From Cristatella mucedo (lineage: Eukaryota; Bryozoa; Phylactolaemata; Cristatellidae), in NCBI GenBank assembly GCA_009760855.2, contig WPIO01000075.1, forward strand, positions 1,662,501-1,726,500: a stretch of 64,000 bases of DNA, given 5' to 3'. A program made the position numbers and the translations under genes. Under the pieces are notes generated by a model. It was not told the origin of the DNA. It searched no databases and was given only the letters and a program-made list of their open reading frames with translations. Position 1 is the stretch's first letter. Each line of letters begins with the position of its first letter. Positions 42,930 through 52,228 of this stretch are shown here, piece by piece.

Positions 42930-43460
42930 ATGCACGATCCATTTTGCTGTTGGCGCCCCTTGACCTTGGCACAAGGGATATCCTGTCTGCCGCCTTGCCA
43001 CTTGGGTCCGCAGCAAAGAGACAGGCGCGAAACGCGCTATGACGTCCACTGCGTATGAACTTTTTAGTTTCCAGCAAATTTCTCTCCGTCTCCGTCCGCC
43101 TCCGTCCGTCTAGCTGGCGGTCGTAGCTTACCTTGAGGCTCGAGCCGACCGCGGTCAAGAAGTCCTTGCCCTTCTGGAAGATGCGGACGGTCTTCTGGGG
43201 CAGCTGGAGCTCTCGCTTGCCGATCTTGCTCAGGGTGTCGCTCAGCGCTCCGACGATGGCTTCAACGGCACGCGGCAGCCGCTGCGGTCAGCGAGCGCTG
43301 GCAGAGCAGCGCGGCCGTGGCGAGGCACGGGCGAGGCGCCGCTGGCGGCCAGGCTGGGGCCACTATCAGCGCTTCGCCTGAGCCGAAATTTGGCGGTCGT
43401 AAGGCACTCGAGCCAACTGGTCGCGAGGGCCGAGTAGCTGCGGTGAAGCCGCCGCGTCTT
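42930..43460 (-). pseudogene. Inverted duplicate of apolipoprotein-like gene exon 2 and flanks
   Basis: The minus-strand exon 43132-43259 is 128 bases long, the same as exon 2 at 34126-34253, and is preceded by AG and followed by GTAAGC. It encodes an equivalent helix with several substitutions and no stop (GKRELQLPQK...GKDFLTAVGSSLK). The intronic flanks also match (34254-34280 against 43105-43131; 33960-34125 against 43260-43450). No copies of exons 1 or 3-7 are visible beside it. It may be one exon of a paralogue whose other exons are elsewhere, or a duplicated fragment. Confidence 0.7.
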
Positions 43461-43571
43461 TGGAGCGGCGTGCCATTGGACGCGTCCACCCGCTAGCGCC
43501 GCTCGGGGTCGTCGTCGACAAATCTCGCAACCGCTGGTATATAAATAGATCCTAGCTAAAGAAAAAGCCTA

Positions 43572-43725
43572 TTTTTGTATAGCGACAGAAGAGCCTTTAC
43601 GGCTGCCACCACCGCTTGCAGTGGCGATAAAGGATCGCCCACCGCAGGAATCGAATCCACGACCTCGGGGCCGAGGTCGTGAAAGCAACAGCCTTATCTA
43701 GTGCGGGCCATCGCGGCTCACCATA
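43572..43725 (-). mobile_element. tRNA-derived SINE, family B
   Basis: Same order as the copies at 26785 and 27950, with the B-box-like GTGGATTCGATTCCTGCGG on the minus strand (reverse of about 43645-43663). Confidence 0.85.
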
Positions 43726-44399
43726 GACGTTCGTTGGCTGGTGTACTAGAACTGCAGGGGCTGGTGAAAAAAAAAATTAAAATATGCTGAAGCGAGGCAG
43801 ATTAAGGACAGAGTGAATGGAATCTTTTCGAGCAGTCTCGTCTATAGTGGAAGCTCTTTGCCGCGTTCATCCAGCTTGCCTCCCGCAATAAGTGGCGGCT
43901 GTTCAGTTCGGACTCGACAGTTTCATAACCGTATCGTCGTCGTGTGAGAGAGCTGCTTGAGCCGCCGCCGAGCGAGCTGCCGGGAGAGCGGGAACCGGCA
44001 GCGAGAAATCTGCTCCTTTCTGCCTACTGCCTGGTGCAGCAAGCAGGCGCAGCGAGGGGCGGGGCGGAGGACGACACGAGGTCTCGTTGCGCCAAGGCCA
44101 AGGGGGCGCCGATAGTAAAATGGATTGCGCATATCTCCCTGAGCTCAGCGCGACGTGCCAGCGCGACGTGCCTTCCGCGAGGCGTCAGGCGCACGCTGAA
44201 ATCTGTCACTGGCGATCTCTTTGTCGTCAGCTTTCAGCGGGTCCGACGGTATTGCAGGAAAAGTACTCTTCCGGAACATTCATTTCTAGTTTTCAAACTA
44301 CTCGTGCTCACTGTCGTTCGCATTAGCAGTTTTCAAATGAAAATGATCCCGGAATGGATCTTTTCCTCCAACACTAAAACCAAACTTGTGTTAGATTAA
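43726..44399. other. Host flank left of the viral element
   Basis: GC-rich until about 44330. A 45-base segment at 44090-44136 (CCAAGGCCAAGGGGGCGCC... with AAATGGAT) is an inverted near-copy of 42937-42980. No gene recognised. Confidence 0.4.
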
Positions 44400-44434
44400 T
44401 AAACACAGGAACAGATAAGACTGATTCATTATAA

Positions 44435-44989
44435 AATAAATTAATGAGACATCCTAGACTCAAAGAAATTAGATGCTTTGATAAAACACTAGTTGGTTTT
44501 GAACACTCTAAAAGAACTACGCTTCTATACAAACCAATGTTTACAGGTGTTGCAATTCTTGATTTATCAAAATTACATATGCAAAGATTTTACTATGATG
44601 TATTGAAAACTAAGTTTAATGATAGATTAAGTTTATTATATACAGATACTGATTCATTAGCTGTTAATATTAAAAGTGAAAACCTTGACAAAGAGATGAC
44701 TGGTATTAAAGATTGGTTTCCTAGTGATGAGTTTGGTAAATTCAAGGATGAAATGAAAGGTGCAAAAATTCATGAATTCATAACTTTAAGGCCAAAATTA
44801 TATTCTGTTGCTTCCACAAAACCAATTATGAAAGCAATTATTGTTCCAAGTACAGTGATTGAAAATTCAAAAATAACCCATCAAGAATATGTTGATTGTC
44901 TATCTAGTGCAAATAATATATTTATGAACAATCTTAATACTAAAGATTTTGTTAATACACTTGATAGAGATTTTTATCGTATGAAATAA
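44435..44989 (+). pseudogene. polB: Protein-primed DNA polymerase B, C-terminal fragment
   Basis: Only the last 180 or so residues remain. The catalytic motif C, LLYTDTDSL, is at about 44633-44660. Upstream is the block that leads into it (YKPMFTGVAILDLSKLHM); downstream is the thumb region, ending with TAA at 44987-44989. The exonuclease domain and palm motifs A and B are missing because the element is cut here; a TAA at 44432 closes the frame. The remaining frame is uninterrupted. Family members replicate the linear element using a protein primer. The ATG at 44444 is an internal methionine and not a true start. Confidence 0.85.
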
Positions 44990-45021
44990 AGTAAACATAA
45001 TATTATTACAAAAAAAATTAA

Positions 45022-45292
45022 AAAAGAGCACTATCAGCATTCGAATCAAAACGCTACTGGTTAGACTGTGGTTGTTGTAGTTATGCATACGGTCATTACA
45101 AGATTGCAAGAGCATTAAGTGAAGGCACAAATCCAGGTCGTTGTGAAAAATGTAATATTGAAATAGATGCTAAAGATACTAAAGAAAGTTAGATTTTCAG
45201 ATAAAGAGAAAATCGAAGTAGATAAAAAACATGTTGATATACAAAAGGAAATAGATCTAGCTAATTCAATGGAGAAATTAAATATATATTAG
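45022..45292 (+). pseudogene. Small zinc-ribbon protein remnant
   Basis: The frame from 45022 has two cysteine pairs (CGCC about 20 residues before CEKC) and then meets TAG at 45190-45192. A shift of frame near 45180 continues as a Lys/Glu-rich helix to TAG at 45290-45292. No ATG is found at the start. Small zinc ribbons are common next to Polinton polymerase genes. The role is unknown. Confidence 0.5.
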
Positions 45293-45316
45293 CAAAGTTG
45301 TTTTTACTATTATAGG

Positions 45317-45634
45317 ATGGATCCCAAAGAAAATTTCCAAGTTTCAGAAGATGAATCAATTGAAATTACAAGCTCTGATAGTGAATCTGAATATTCAGAA
45401 GACTCAATCGATGATCCTGATAACGATCTAGAAATGGAAACTGAATGAAAATCTGAATCTTACGACTCTGAAGAGTTTTCTCTCATTAGTACTGAATCTG
45501 AAGATGAAGGTGATATAAGTCTTAAAGAACTTCTATTTAGTCATGAGTCTATTGGTAGTGAAACTGACGATATGGCATGAGCACGAGTCCTAAAGAACTT
45601 GAGTAATACAATGAATATGTTAGATCATTGATAA
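45317..45634 (+). pseudogene. Acidic Ser/Glu/Asp-rich protein, three in-frame TGA
   Basis: ATG at 45317 follows a TATAGG sequence. The product is highly acidic (SSDSESEYSEDSIDDPDND). In-frame TGA codons occur at 45446, 45578 and 45629, and the frame ends at TAA 45632-45634. No TAA or TAG occurs before that. Function unknown; acidic viral proteins often act as DNA mimics or scaffolds, which is only inference here. Confidence 0.5.
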
Positions 45635-45668
45635 GAAATAATTTCAATTAAATACAATTATCTTTTCA

Positions 45669-45676
45669 TATATAGA
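45669..45676 (+). promoter_or_regulatory. TATATAGA start-proximal motif
   Basis: Lies two bases before the ATG at 45679. The same octamer precedes many genes of the element. Confidence 0.65.
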
Positions 45677-45678
45677 AA

Positions 45679-45948
45679 ATGGATGTCTCAATAATTCTAA
45701 GTTGCGAACAATCTAGAGAAATGGCAATAACAATCTTTCTACAAATGCTCAAAGGACAAGATCAACGAGTAGTTAAACATTCACTCGATAAACTTATTCC
45801 AGATCTAGATAATTCATTTATCAGTGTTGTTATTGAGATCTGTGGTACTTGTGATAAACCAATTGAATGTCGTAGTATGATAAATGAGATTTTTGAAGAA
45901 GTAAAGTCAGAAGCCCTAAAAACAAAACCTGGTGTGCAAATTAATTAA
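45679..45948 (+). CDS. Hypothetical 89-residue protein (MDxxxILxCExSR family, copy 1)
   Basis: An intact frame ending in TAA. It is predicted helical, with a CGTCDK-type cysteine pair near residue 59. The start, MDVSIILSCEQSREMA, is shared with the next frame (MDIARILCCERARSLA), so the two are tandem paralogues. Each has a TATATAGA motif just ahead of its ATG. Family not recognised. Confidence 0.6.
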   Translation: MDVSIILSCEQSREMAITIFLQMLKGQDQRVVKHSLDKLIPDLDNSFISVVIEICGTCDKPIECRSMINEIFEEVKSEALKTKPGVQIN

Positions 45949-45974
45949 TTTATATTAAATAAATTTTATAAACA

Positions 45975-45982
45975 TATATAGA
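45975..45982 (+). promoter_or_regulatory. TATATAGA start-proximal motif
   Basis: Four bases before the ATG at 45987. Confidence 0.65.
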
Positions 45983-45986
45983 AAAA

Positions 45987-46231
45987 ATGGATATTGCAAG
46001 AATTCTATGCTGTGAAAGAGCAAGGTCTTTAGCTTTAGGCCTTTGTTCTGAAAAGTTTAAAGTGTATAATATGAAAGAAAAAACAATCTATATACTTATA
46101 TTGCTCAATTACATAATTCAATTATTGCAGACCTCATTAATATTTGTGATATTTGTGATAAAATATACAACTGTGAAACAAAGACATCCGATATTAATTC
46201 AAATCTTTGGGATACATATAGAAGTTTTTAA
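45987..46231 (+). pseudogene. Tandem paralogue of the 45679 gene, frameshifted
   Basis: Begins like copy 1, then loses frame after about 25 residues. The homologous middle part with its CDICDK cysteine pair appears in another frame (about 46095-46200) and ends at TAA 46229-46231. Confidence 0.6.
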
Positions 46232-46311
46232 TTATTTAGTATTGTTTAAATCTGTGTGCATGTAATTTTTTTTATTATTAAATAGGAAAATAGCTGAACA
46301 AATCTGACCCC

Positions 46312-46788
46312 ATGCTTGCAACTACTGCAACAGCACTTAAATCATATATTGACTATCTTGTTAAATCAAGAATGACAGCATATGATGAACATTAACTCAA
46401 TTCTGATATTTCATATATGACTGATTCGTCTGTTAAGAAATTCTATCCTGATGAAGCAAATGCTGAAGCACAAAAGATTATTAGTGCTGGTCAAACTGAA
46501 GTTCTATCAGGTCTAGAGTCAAGAGTTAGATCAAACGTTGATGCTCTTCTTGATGATCCTAGTGAAATTGTGGGTTACACAACCTGGATTGCAACGCAAC
46601 TTCCATTAATCTCTACGGTTATCTCAGGAGTATCTGGAATTAAACCTGATATCTCTGGTATTGTTAAAGATGAGTGTTATGCAGTTCTACCTGATGTAAC
46701 TGATGGTACACACGGAAAACAAAAAGCAGCAGCAGCACTAGCAGCACAAGAACATGCACAACAGCTACCCGATCCAAGTCTTGTTTAA
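46312..46788 (+). pseudogene. Hypothetical protein with one in-frame stop
   Basis: ATG at 46312, TAA in frame at 46393-46395, then open to TAA 46786-46788. The downstream 123 codons from 46417 are intact. There are helical stretches, a Gly/Ile-rich hydrophobic patch near the middle (LPLISTVISGVSGI) and an Ala-rich end. Not recognised. Confidence 0.5.
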
Positions 46789-46815
46789 TTTATTTAAATA
46801 AAAACAAAAAAACCA

Positions 46816-46823
46816 TATATAGA
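46816..46823 (+). promoter_or_regulatory. TATATAGA start-proximal motif
   Basis: Two bases before the ATG at 46826. Confidence 0.65.
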
Positions 46824-46825
46824 AG

Positions 46826-47095
46826 ATGGTTTCTGTTGAGACAAGAAGTGAAGACTGTCTTGAAGAAGTACAAGGTCAACAGTATTCGAACTTTAAAATC
46901 TGTTCATATCCAATGGGTAGAGTTGAGGCCATTAGATCAACTTTTTTACATCATGTAAAACTAGTATTATAATATAAAGCACTAAGAATCAATCACTCTG
47001 AACCAGAAATATCAAATATATTCACTAAAGTTAGAGATGGTTCAATCTTTGAAGAGTTCCTTAAAGATTTAAAAATAGAAAAGAAAATAGTATGA
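46826..47095 (+). pseudogene. Hypothetical protein with in-frame TAA
   Basis: Ninety-codon frame starting at the ATG after the TATATAGA motif. A TAA interrupts at 46970-46972. It ends with TGA at 47093-47095, which overlaps the ATG of the next frame (ATGA). Function unknown. Confidence 0.5.
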
Positions 47096-47214
47096 AGACA
47101 GAAGCTTACTCTAAAAAAGAACTAACTAAACAAATAAAGAAAGAAATAAATGCAGGAAAGAGTTGTGATCTGCTAGAAGAATTGATTAAAGAGACTATGG
47201 ATTGGAAAATTTAA
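47092..47214 (+). CDS. Small 40-residue Lys/Glu-rich protein
   Basis: Intact frame starting at the ATGA overlap and ending in TAA at 47212-47214. It is predicted to be one long helix (KKELTKQIKKEINAGKS). Its stop shares the TTAA palindrome with the stop of the convergent minus-strand gene. It may be a fragment of the preceding gene after a frameshift. Confidence 0.45.
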   Translation: MKTEAYSKKELTKQIKKEINAGKSCDLLEELIKETMDWKI

Positions 47215-47880
47215 GCAGGTACATATACTAGTGGATGTGGACCGTCAGTTGTAGATGGATTAGTATCAGTTGTAGATGCAGTTGTACGAGGCAATTCATC
47301 TATATAATCAGAATGTGTTGTACCAATAGATGAAAACCATTCATATGATGTAGTACCATATTTAATTCCAGCAAAATCTTTTGATGATCATTGTGAATAT
47401 TTTATTCCATTAACTAACAAAATCTCAACATAGTACGAATCACTTGGGGTTAAAATAGTACCATAATTCAATAGGATATACAGTATTAAATGCAATTGTT
47501 TTGTTTTTTATCTATTCAAAATGGTTAAATTAAACATTGAATCACTTAACACGAGCATATCATTATTTTCAAAATTATAATACTTTGTATGAAGTAAACT
47601 AGAATAATGTAAGTTTTGAGAATTAAATTCATAGTTACATTTTAAAATTATGATATCACTAGCATATTTTTTTTTATATTTTTACTAATTTCTAATGCTA
47701 CAAGCTCATAGTTTACTCTTGTTCTATTATAATCTTTTAATAAAAATGAATTATCAATAATTGTTCTATTATATGTCATATATCTTGTTTCATTGTCAAT
47801 ATCATTAATAGTTCCATCAGTCGACTTATCAATATCTTTTATTTTTGTTTGTATTTTTGAGTATACGGGTTTTTTATGTT
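47211..47880 (-). pseudogene. Minus-strand structural-like protein remnant downstream of the fibres
   Basis: Read on the minus strand, a continuous series of coding blocks runs from about 47880 to the TAA at 47211-47213. It has one frameshift in an A-run near 47670, a TAA at 47508-47510 and a TGA at 47388-47390. The C-terminus is Thr/Pro-rich. No clear start codon. Position after the fibre genes suggests a fibre-associated or attachment protein; not recognised. Confidence 0.45.
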
Positions 47881-47898
47881 AATATGTGATAATTTAGA

Positions 47899-48435
47899 TT
47901 AAATGAATGCTCCATTACAAGAAGAAGAATATGATTGTGTTGGAACACCAATATTATTTACACTGTGTACACTTAAATTACCCCAATATTTAATAAAATG
48001 TTCACCAGCAATATATTTTGTTTTGTATGGTTGTGCCCCACATTTTAAATCAAAATGATGAATATATTTATTACTAATTAAATCATTTGGTCCATAATAA
48101 GGAAGATTTGGTTCTCTTCTATTCATTATTAATCTATCAACGCTTACGTCTCCATTTATTGTTTCATGTTGATCATATAAACCTGCTTTTGTATCAAGAT
48201 ATCTTTTTGTTGCAACATCACTTCCATTGACAGGATCTGACATTCTTACATACTTTTTTGAGTTTGCAGATAAAATCCCTGTTATATGTTGATCTGAGTC
48301 ATTTTTTGCGTAATTATTATCAGCAAATGACTTAATAACAGTTTCTAATGAATCTACAAATTTTCCAACATTTTTCATTCTGTGTGAATCAAAGTTCAAA
48401 GTTCCGCTCATTTCTAATTCTTTTCTAGAAAGCAT
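47899..48435 (-). CDS. Tail-fibre-like protein, paralogue 3 (intact)
   Basis: An intact 178-codon frame. It carries the phage-fibre type repeat in which a Lys-Asn-Val-Gly stretch or ITGIL stretch is followed by DPVNGSDVATKRYLD (about residues 65-80). The C-terminal half is Tyr/Asn/Gly-rich. Such repeats form trimeric shafts in tail fibres and collars; in this element the protein is presumably a surface attachment fibre. The ATG lies one base downstream of the stop of the previous minus-strand gene, so the genes are stacked without spacers. Confidence 0.65.
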   Translation of the reverse strand: MLSRKELEMSGTLNFDSHRMKNVGKFVDSLETVIKSFADNNYAKNDSDQHITGILSANSKKYVRMSDPVNGSDVATKRYLDTKAGLYDQHETINGDVSVDRLIMNRREPNLPYYGPNDLISNKYIHHFDLKCGAQPYKTKYIAGEHFIKYWGNLSVHSVNNIGVPTQSYSSSCNGAFI

Positions 48436-48436
48436 T

Positions 48437-49340
48437 TTAGTATATTGCTATATAAACAGTCACAGTTATTGTTTTATCAAATAAATCTTGTCCAGATATA
48501 ATTGGTGAACCTTCTACTAATCTGTTATTTGAATCTATAATATAACTTCTAAACAACTGAAATGAATAACTAGAACTTGTTCGAGATGTTGGAAGAGGGA
48601 TTAACATCTTTAGTGAACCATCTGGTGCAGCCTACATGGTTGAAATTACAATTAAAGATCTAGGAGGGACTACAATACCTTCAAAGACAGCATTCTATTT
48701 CCCTTGATAGTTTATTCCATAAACATTTGTCGATTGTCATGAATTTATTACTCCATTAAATACTATTTTCTGCAACATTTCCATCAGATATTTTATTTAG
48801 ATAACCAAGGCTTACACCATTATTTGGATTAACAGGATCATTTTCAATTCTAATAAAATTATTTTGCATATCTAAGTTTTCATTAACTGTTCCTCCCTGT
48901 AATCTAAGAAATTTTGAATTAATATATGCTTTATTTGGTACAGTATAATCAGAATCAGGATTTCCATCAACAGATGGAATTGTAGCATTAATACTACCCT
49001 TTACAACTAAAATCCCTCTCATTGTTCCACCTGTAATTGGTAACTTTGTATCAGCAGAATCTTTCGTTGCAGAATCACTAGGATTTACAGGATTAGCAAG
49101 ATCTACTATTCCATCATTATTCATATCAATATCTCCAGCATTAGTAGTTGATCTAGAAATATTTGCAAGAAAATTAGTATCAATATATTTTCTGTTTACT
49201 GCATCTCCAGCACCAATAGGATCACCTAAATTCTTTATAAGATTACCATTCACACTTGGATTTCCACTAAGTATATCACCAGTCTTTCTATTATAATTCT
49301 TTGCACTAACTTCTTTTTCTTTTGTTCTAAAACCTAACAT
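48437..49340 (-). pseudogene. Tail-fibre-like protein, paralogue 2 (broken)
   Basis: The first 194 codons are open (ATG at 49338-49340) and contain three repeats of the type NLGDPIGAGDAVNRKYIDT, LANPVNPSDSATK and NDPVNPNNGVSLGYLNK. A frameshift near 48760 leads into the C-terminal domain, which has TGA at 48737-48739 and TAG at 48695-48697 and 48632-48634, ending with TAA at 48437-48439. Likely receptor-binding shaft and head; defective. Confidence 0.7.
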
Positions 49341-49342
49341 TT

Positions 49343-50219
49343 CTATGCAATACTTACAAAAAAATCTATAAAATTAATTCCACTTGAAACTGTAAACTTA
49401 TCGACAGCATAAGTACACGTTCCATCAATATTAATTACTAAAACTATTGTACCACTAACACCATAAGTATTATCACTAGTTAATTCTGCATGCAAATTAG
49501 TTTTATCACTAGGATGCATAATATTAGAAACCATACAAAAATTAGTTAATGTTCCCGGAAAGAATTTTTTTAAGATTATTTGTATATCCTTTTGTTTTTC
49601 CTAATTGTTGGTTTATCAGTGGTGTGTCTCCCGGTGTAAGTTGTTGCAATGAAAAACTTGACCTACTTCTTCCATTAGCAGTAATATTTAAGCCTAACAT
49701 ATCAAGATAAAATATACTTGGATAAATATTAGAGCTCAAAGCTAAATATCTAAATGATACTTGTTTAGTACTATAACACATTTTGTTTTGTTGCAGCATC
49801 AGAATCTTTAAAATTTAAAATATTCTTATTTCCCATATCAATACTTGACATTGCTTTACCTTGTAACACTTGTGTCGTACTTTTTAGTAATCCATAGTTT
49901 ATTACTTTATAAGGTTCACTGTAAACAGTTCCATCAGCAGAATTACCTGATATACCAAAAACATTCTTACAATTTAATTGTGATTTCATCACTGCATTTT
50001 TTTTACGTAATAAATCCCTTAGACTTGATAGTGTTGCCAACACTCCTGTAACATTACTAGCAACACTATTACCAATGTTAATACTAAGAACATAATCTAG
50101 TCTTATAGCATCACCATTATTAACAAAAAACCCAAGTTTGTTATTTTATTATTATTTGCATTAAGATTAGTATAAATATTTCCGTTAACTTTTCTTACTT
50201 TTTCCAATAATTTTAACAT
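49343..50219 (-). pseudogene. Tail-fibre-like protein, paralogue 1 (broken)
   Basis: Starts at ATG 50217-50219 and contains NNNKITNLG and ...NGDAIRLDYVL near the start and DMGNKNILNFKDSDAATK near 49800-49850, both typical fibre-shaft repeats. At least three frameshifts are present (about 50131, 49795 and 49540). The last segment ends in TAG at 49343-49345, two bases before the ATG of paralogue 2. Confidence 0.7.
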
Positions 50220-50948
50220 ATGAAGAATAAAAAAGGTAAAGAACTTTCTGAAGACATAAGTGAAGGTTTTAGCACATCAAAAGAAGTTGTATCAGGTGTT
50301 ACTACAGCAACTGAAGTTGGTGCAAAAACAGTTGCAAAAATAGCACCAAAAATAGCTATGAAAATATCACCACAGGCATCAGATAAAATAGCAAAGATAG
50401 TTAGTAAAGTATTACAATCATTTAAAATGATTGGTACTGCAGCAAAAGCACTTGGAGGCTTTCTTTCAGTTATTACTGGTATAGTTGATCTCGGACTAGT
50501 TATTAAAGAAATTGAAGATGATATTAGTGCTAGAAAATATGGTCAAGTGTTTTGGAAAACAATGTCAGGGAAAAAAGAAGGACTTTCAAAAATGGTCGCG
50601 TCTTTAGAGGTGGGCTTCTATATCAATTAAATATTACTTGAAGCAGAACAATTAAATAGTGATTGGTATTTACATACAAGTAAATTTTTGAGTGAAATGT
50701 TTGGTGAGGAAATGTCATGGCCTTCTGAACAATTAGATCCCATTGTTTGGAAAAAGAATTTCTTAGAAATGAAAGAGAGATTTTTGCCTGCTATTCCTGC
50801 AATCGTAGCTTCTACATCATCCGTTATTGGAACAGTAGAATTAGCAGTAAGTATTGCAGTTACAGTTGCAACTCTAATAAAAAAGATGGCTGATACAACT
50901 ATGTATACTGCAAAAGCTCCAAAAATCGAGACACATGAGGAAAAATGA
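50220..50948 (+). pseudogene. Membrane-active, helix-rich protein with one in-frame stop
   Basis: One frame of 242 codons starts at ATG 50220 and ends with TGA 50946-50948; a TAA interrupts it at 50628-50630. It has Ala/Lys-rich amphipathic helices (KTVAKIAPKIAMKISPQ), a hydrophobic Gly-rich segment (LGGFLSVITGIVDLGLVI) and a second hydrophobic segment (IPAIVASTSSVIGTVELAVS). The start codon abuts that of the divergent fibre gene with no spacer (CATATG). It could be a membrane-lytic capsid component; that is inference. Confidence 0.5.
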
Positions 50949-51339
50949 ATGCGCTTAGTTTGCAGAGTGAAAGATTGAAAAATGCAATTGTAGACTTGAG
51001 AGATATCACAGAATTATTAGATAAAGGAGTAGATATTGATCTTAGTAATAAAGTGCAAAATTCAAAGGTAAAGAATAGATTAGACTACTTGAATCAAGGA
51101 AAGAAACTTGCTAAAAAAAGAAAGTGTTAGTTTTTCACCAGAACTGAAAAGTGATATAAAAAAAGTAGAAAGTAGCACAGTTGGTGCCAAAAAGGAATGT
51201 AATTATAAAGCGAATCAGCAATACTACTTACTAATCTTTATTCTAGAGGTGCTAGTCAAGAAGAGATACACGGAGAAGTATTAAAACTTAGAGGTGACTT
51301 AAAGAAACGATTTTTAACTAAAAGTCAGTGTTTCTAACA
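50945..51339 (+). pseudogene. Small basic helical protein, frameshifted
   Basis: Starts at the ATG overlapping the preceding TGA (ATGA). The first 61 codons end at TAG 51128-51130; coding character continues in other frames to TAA at 51337-51339 (a LTNLYSRGASQEEIHGEV block near 51220-51275). It overlaps the end of the convergent HNH-AP2 gene by about 20 bases. Not recognised. Confidence 0.45.
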
Positions 51340-51871
51340 AGTTTATTCTCTTCTGTTAGTGTATAAATAAAGTTTAGTCTTCCGGATTCCAAATGCACTT
51401 TTATTGCCATCATATCTCGAGCAGTTGCCGCTTCAACATCAGAATCATAATAGCCTATGTGATATTGTTGTTTATCTATTGAAATTAGAGCTCTATATTA
51501 ATTTTTTCTTTATCTAAGAAAACACCTATAAATCCAGTTTTTTATTTTTATATTAAGATTTATTGCTCATATTTTCATTAGCAGTTGCCACTCGCAAATT
51601 ATCAATACAATTATTTAACCTATTTCTATCTTTGTGATCCAACTCATGAAGCAGAAATTTTCCTTTCACAAATATGCCAATCTGCGAGTCTGATACATTT
51701 TTCCATCAATTGAAGTTCTTCGATAACCAGTGTTTTCAATTAATCCTGATCCTCACCCGCTACTGCTCCACAAAGACTAATGTTATTTGTAAATTTGCCG
51801 GTGTATGCGCTGTAATCCAAAAGTTCCATTACTCTTTCTCTCAATGCAGTAACATCATCAGCATCTAAAAT
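51318..51871 (-). pseudogene. HNH-AP2 homing endonuclease remnant
   Basis: On the minus strand the blocks appear in the order of HNH-AP2 nucleases: an N-terminal ...TG.F segment; a GYRRTSIDGKMYQTRRLAYL block (about 51650-51710); the HNH core ELDHKDRNRLNNCIDNLR; and an AP2-type DNA-binding block (a GFIGVFLDK segment, then DVEAATARDMMAIK near 51395-51440). Homing enzymes of this kind cut DNA to spread themselves. There are several frameshifts and a stop at the N-terminal third. The expected start reads ATT at 51869-51871, directly after a TATAGAA motif. The catalytic His of the first H is not clearly kept. Confidence 0.7.
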
Positions 51872-51872
51872 T

Positions 51873-51878
51873 TCTATA
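51873..51878 (-). promoter_or_regulatory. TATAGA motif before the HNH-AP2 gene
   Basis: TGTATAGAA on the minus strand lies directly before an ATT that occupies the start position. Confidence 0.5.
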
Positions 51879-51909
51879 CAATGTCTTTTAACTCTTTAAA
51901 ATAATTTAT

Positions 51910-51917
51910 TATATAGA
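51910..51917 (+). promoter_or_regulatory. TATATAGA start-proximal motif
   Basis: Four bases before the ATG at 51922. Confidence 0.65.
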
Positions 51918-51921
51918 GAAA

Positions 51922-52228
51922 ATGAGTTATCATGAAGTAAAACTTGCTCTATCTGATCATCAACTGAAACAAATACATAATTCTAAAGAACCTATTTCTA
52001 TAAGATTAAAACATGAAGACTTGACGGATTGATGTTCCTTTTCTTGTTACAAGACATCAACTAGCAAGAATAGAAAAGAGTAGAGGTAAAAATACTGGAA
52101 TACAAATTAACCTTTCTCTTAAAAAACTAAAAGCAAATAGAAGACATAGATTTGGTCTAGTAAATTTTATAAACAAATTAACTGGCAATCGTGAAATGCA
52201 TCATCGCTTTCCAGCAGGAGTAGAATAA
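51922..52228 (+). pseudogene. Polinton-type small conserved capsid-associated protein, frameshifted
   Basis: Starts MSYHEVKLALSDHQLKQIH and, after a one-base shift near 52027, continues with a TRHQLARIEKSRGKNTGIQI block. The paired segments ending in isoleucine-rich strands are typical of a small protein conserved in Polintons and adintoviruses. It ends in TAA 52226-52228. The PLA2-like region that follows is in the same frame, so the two may once have been one protein. Confidence 0.55.
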
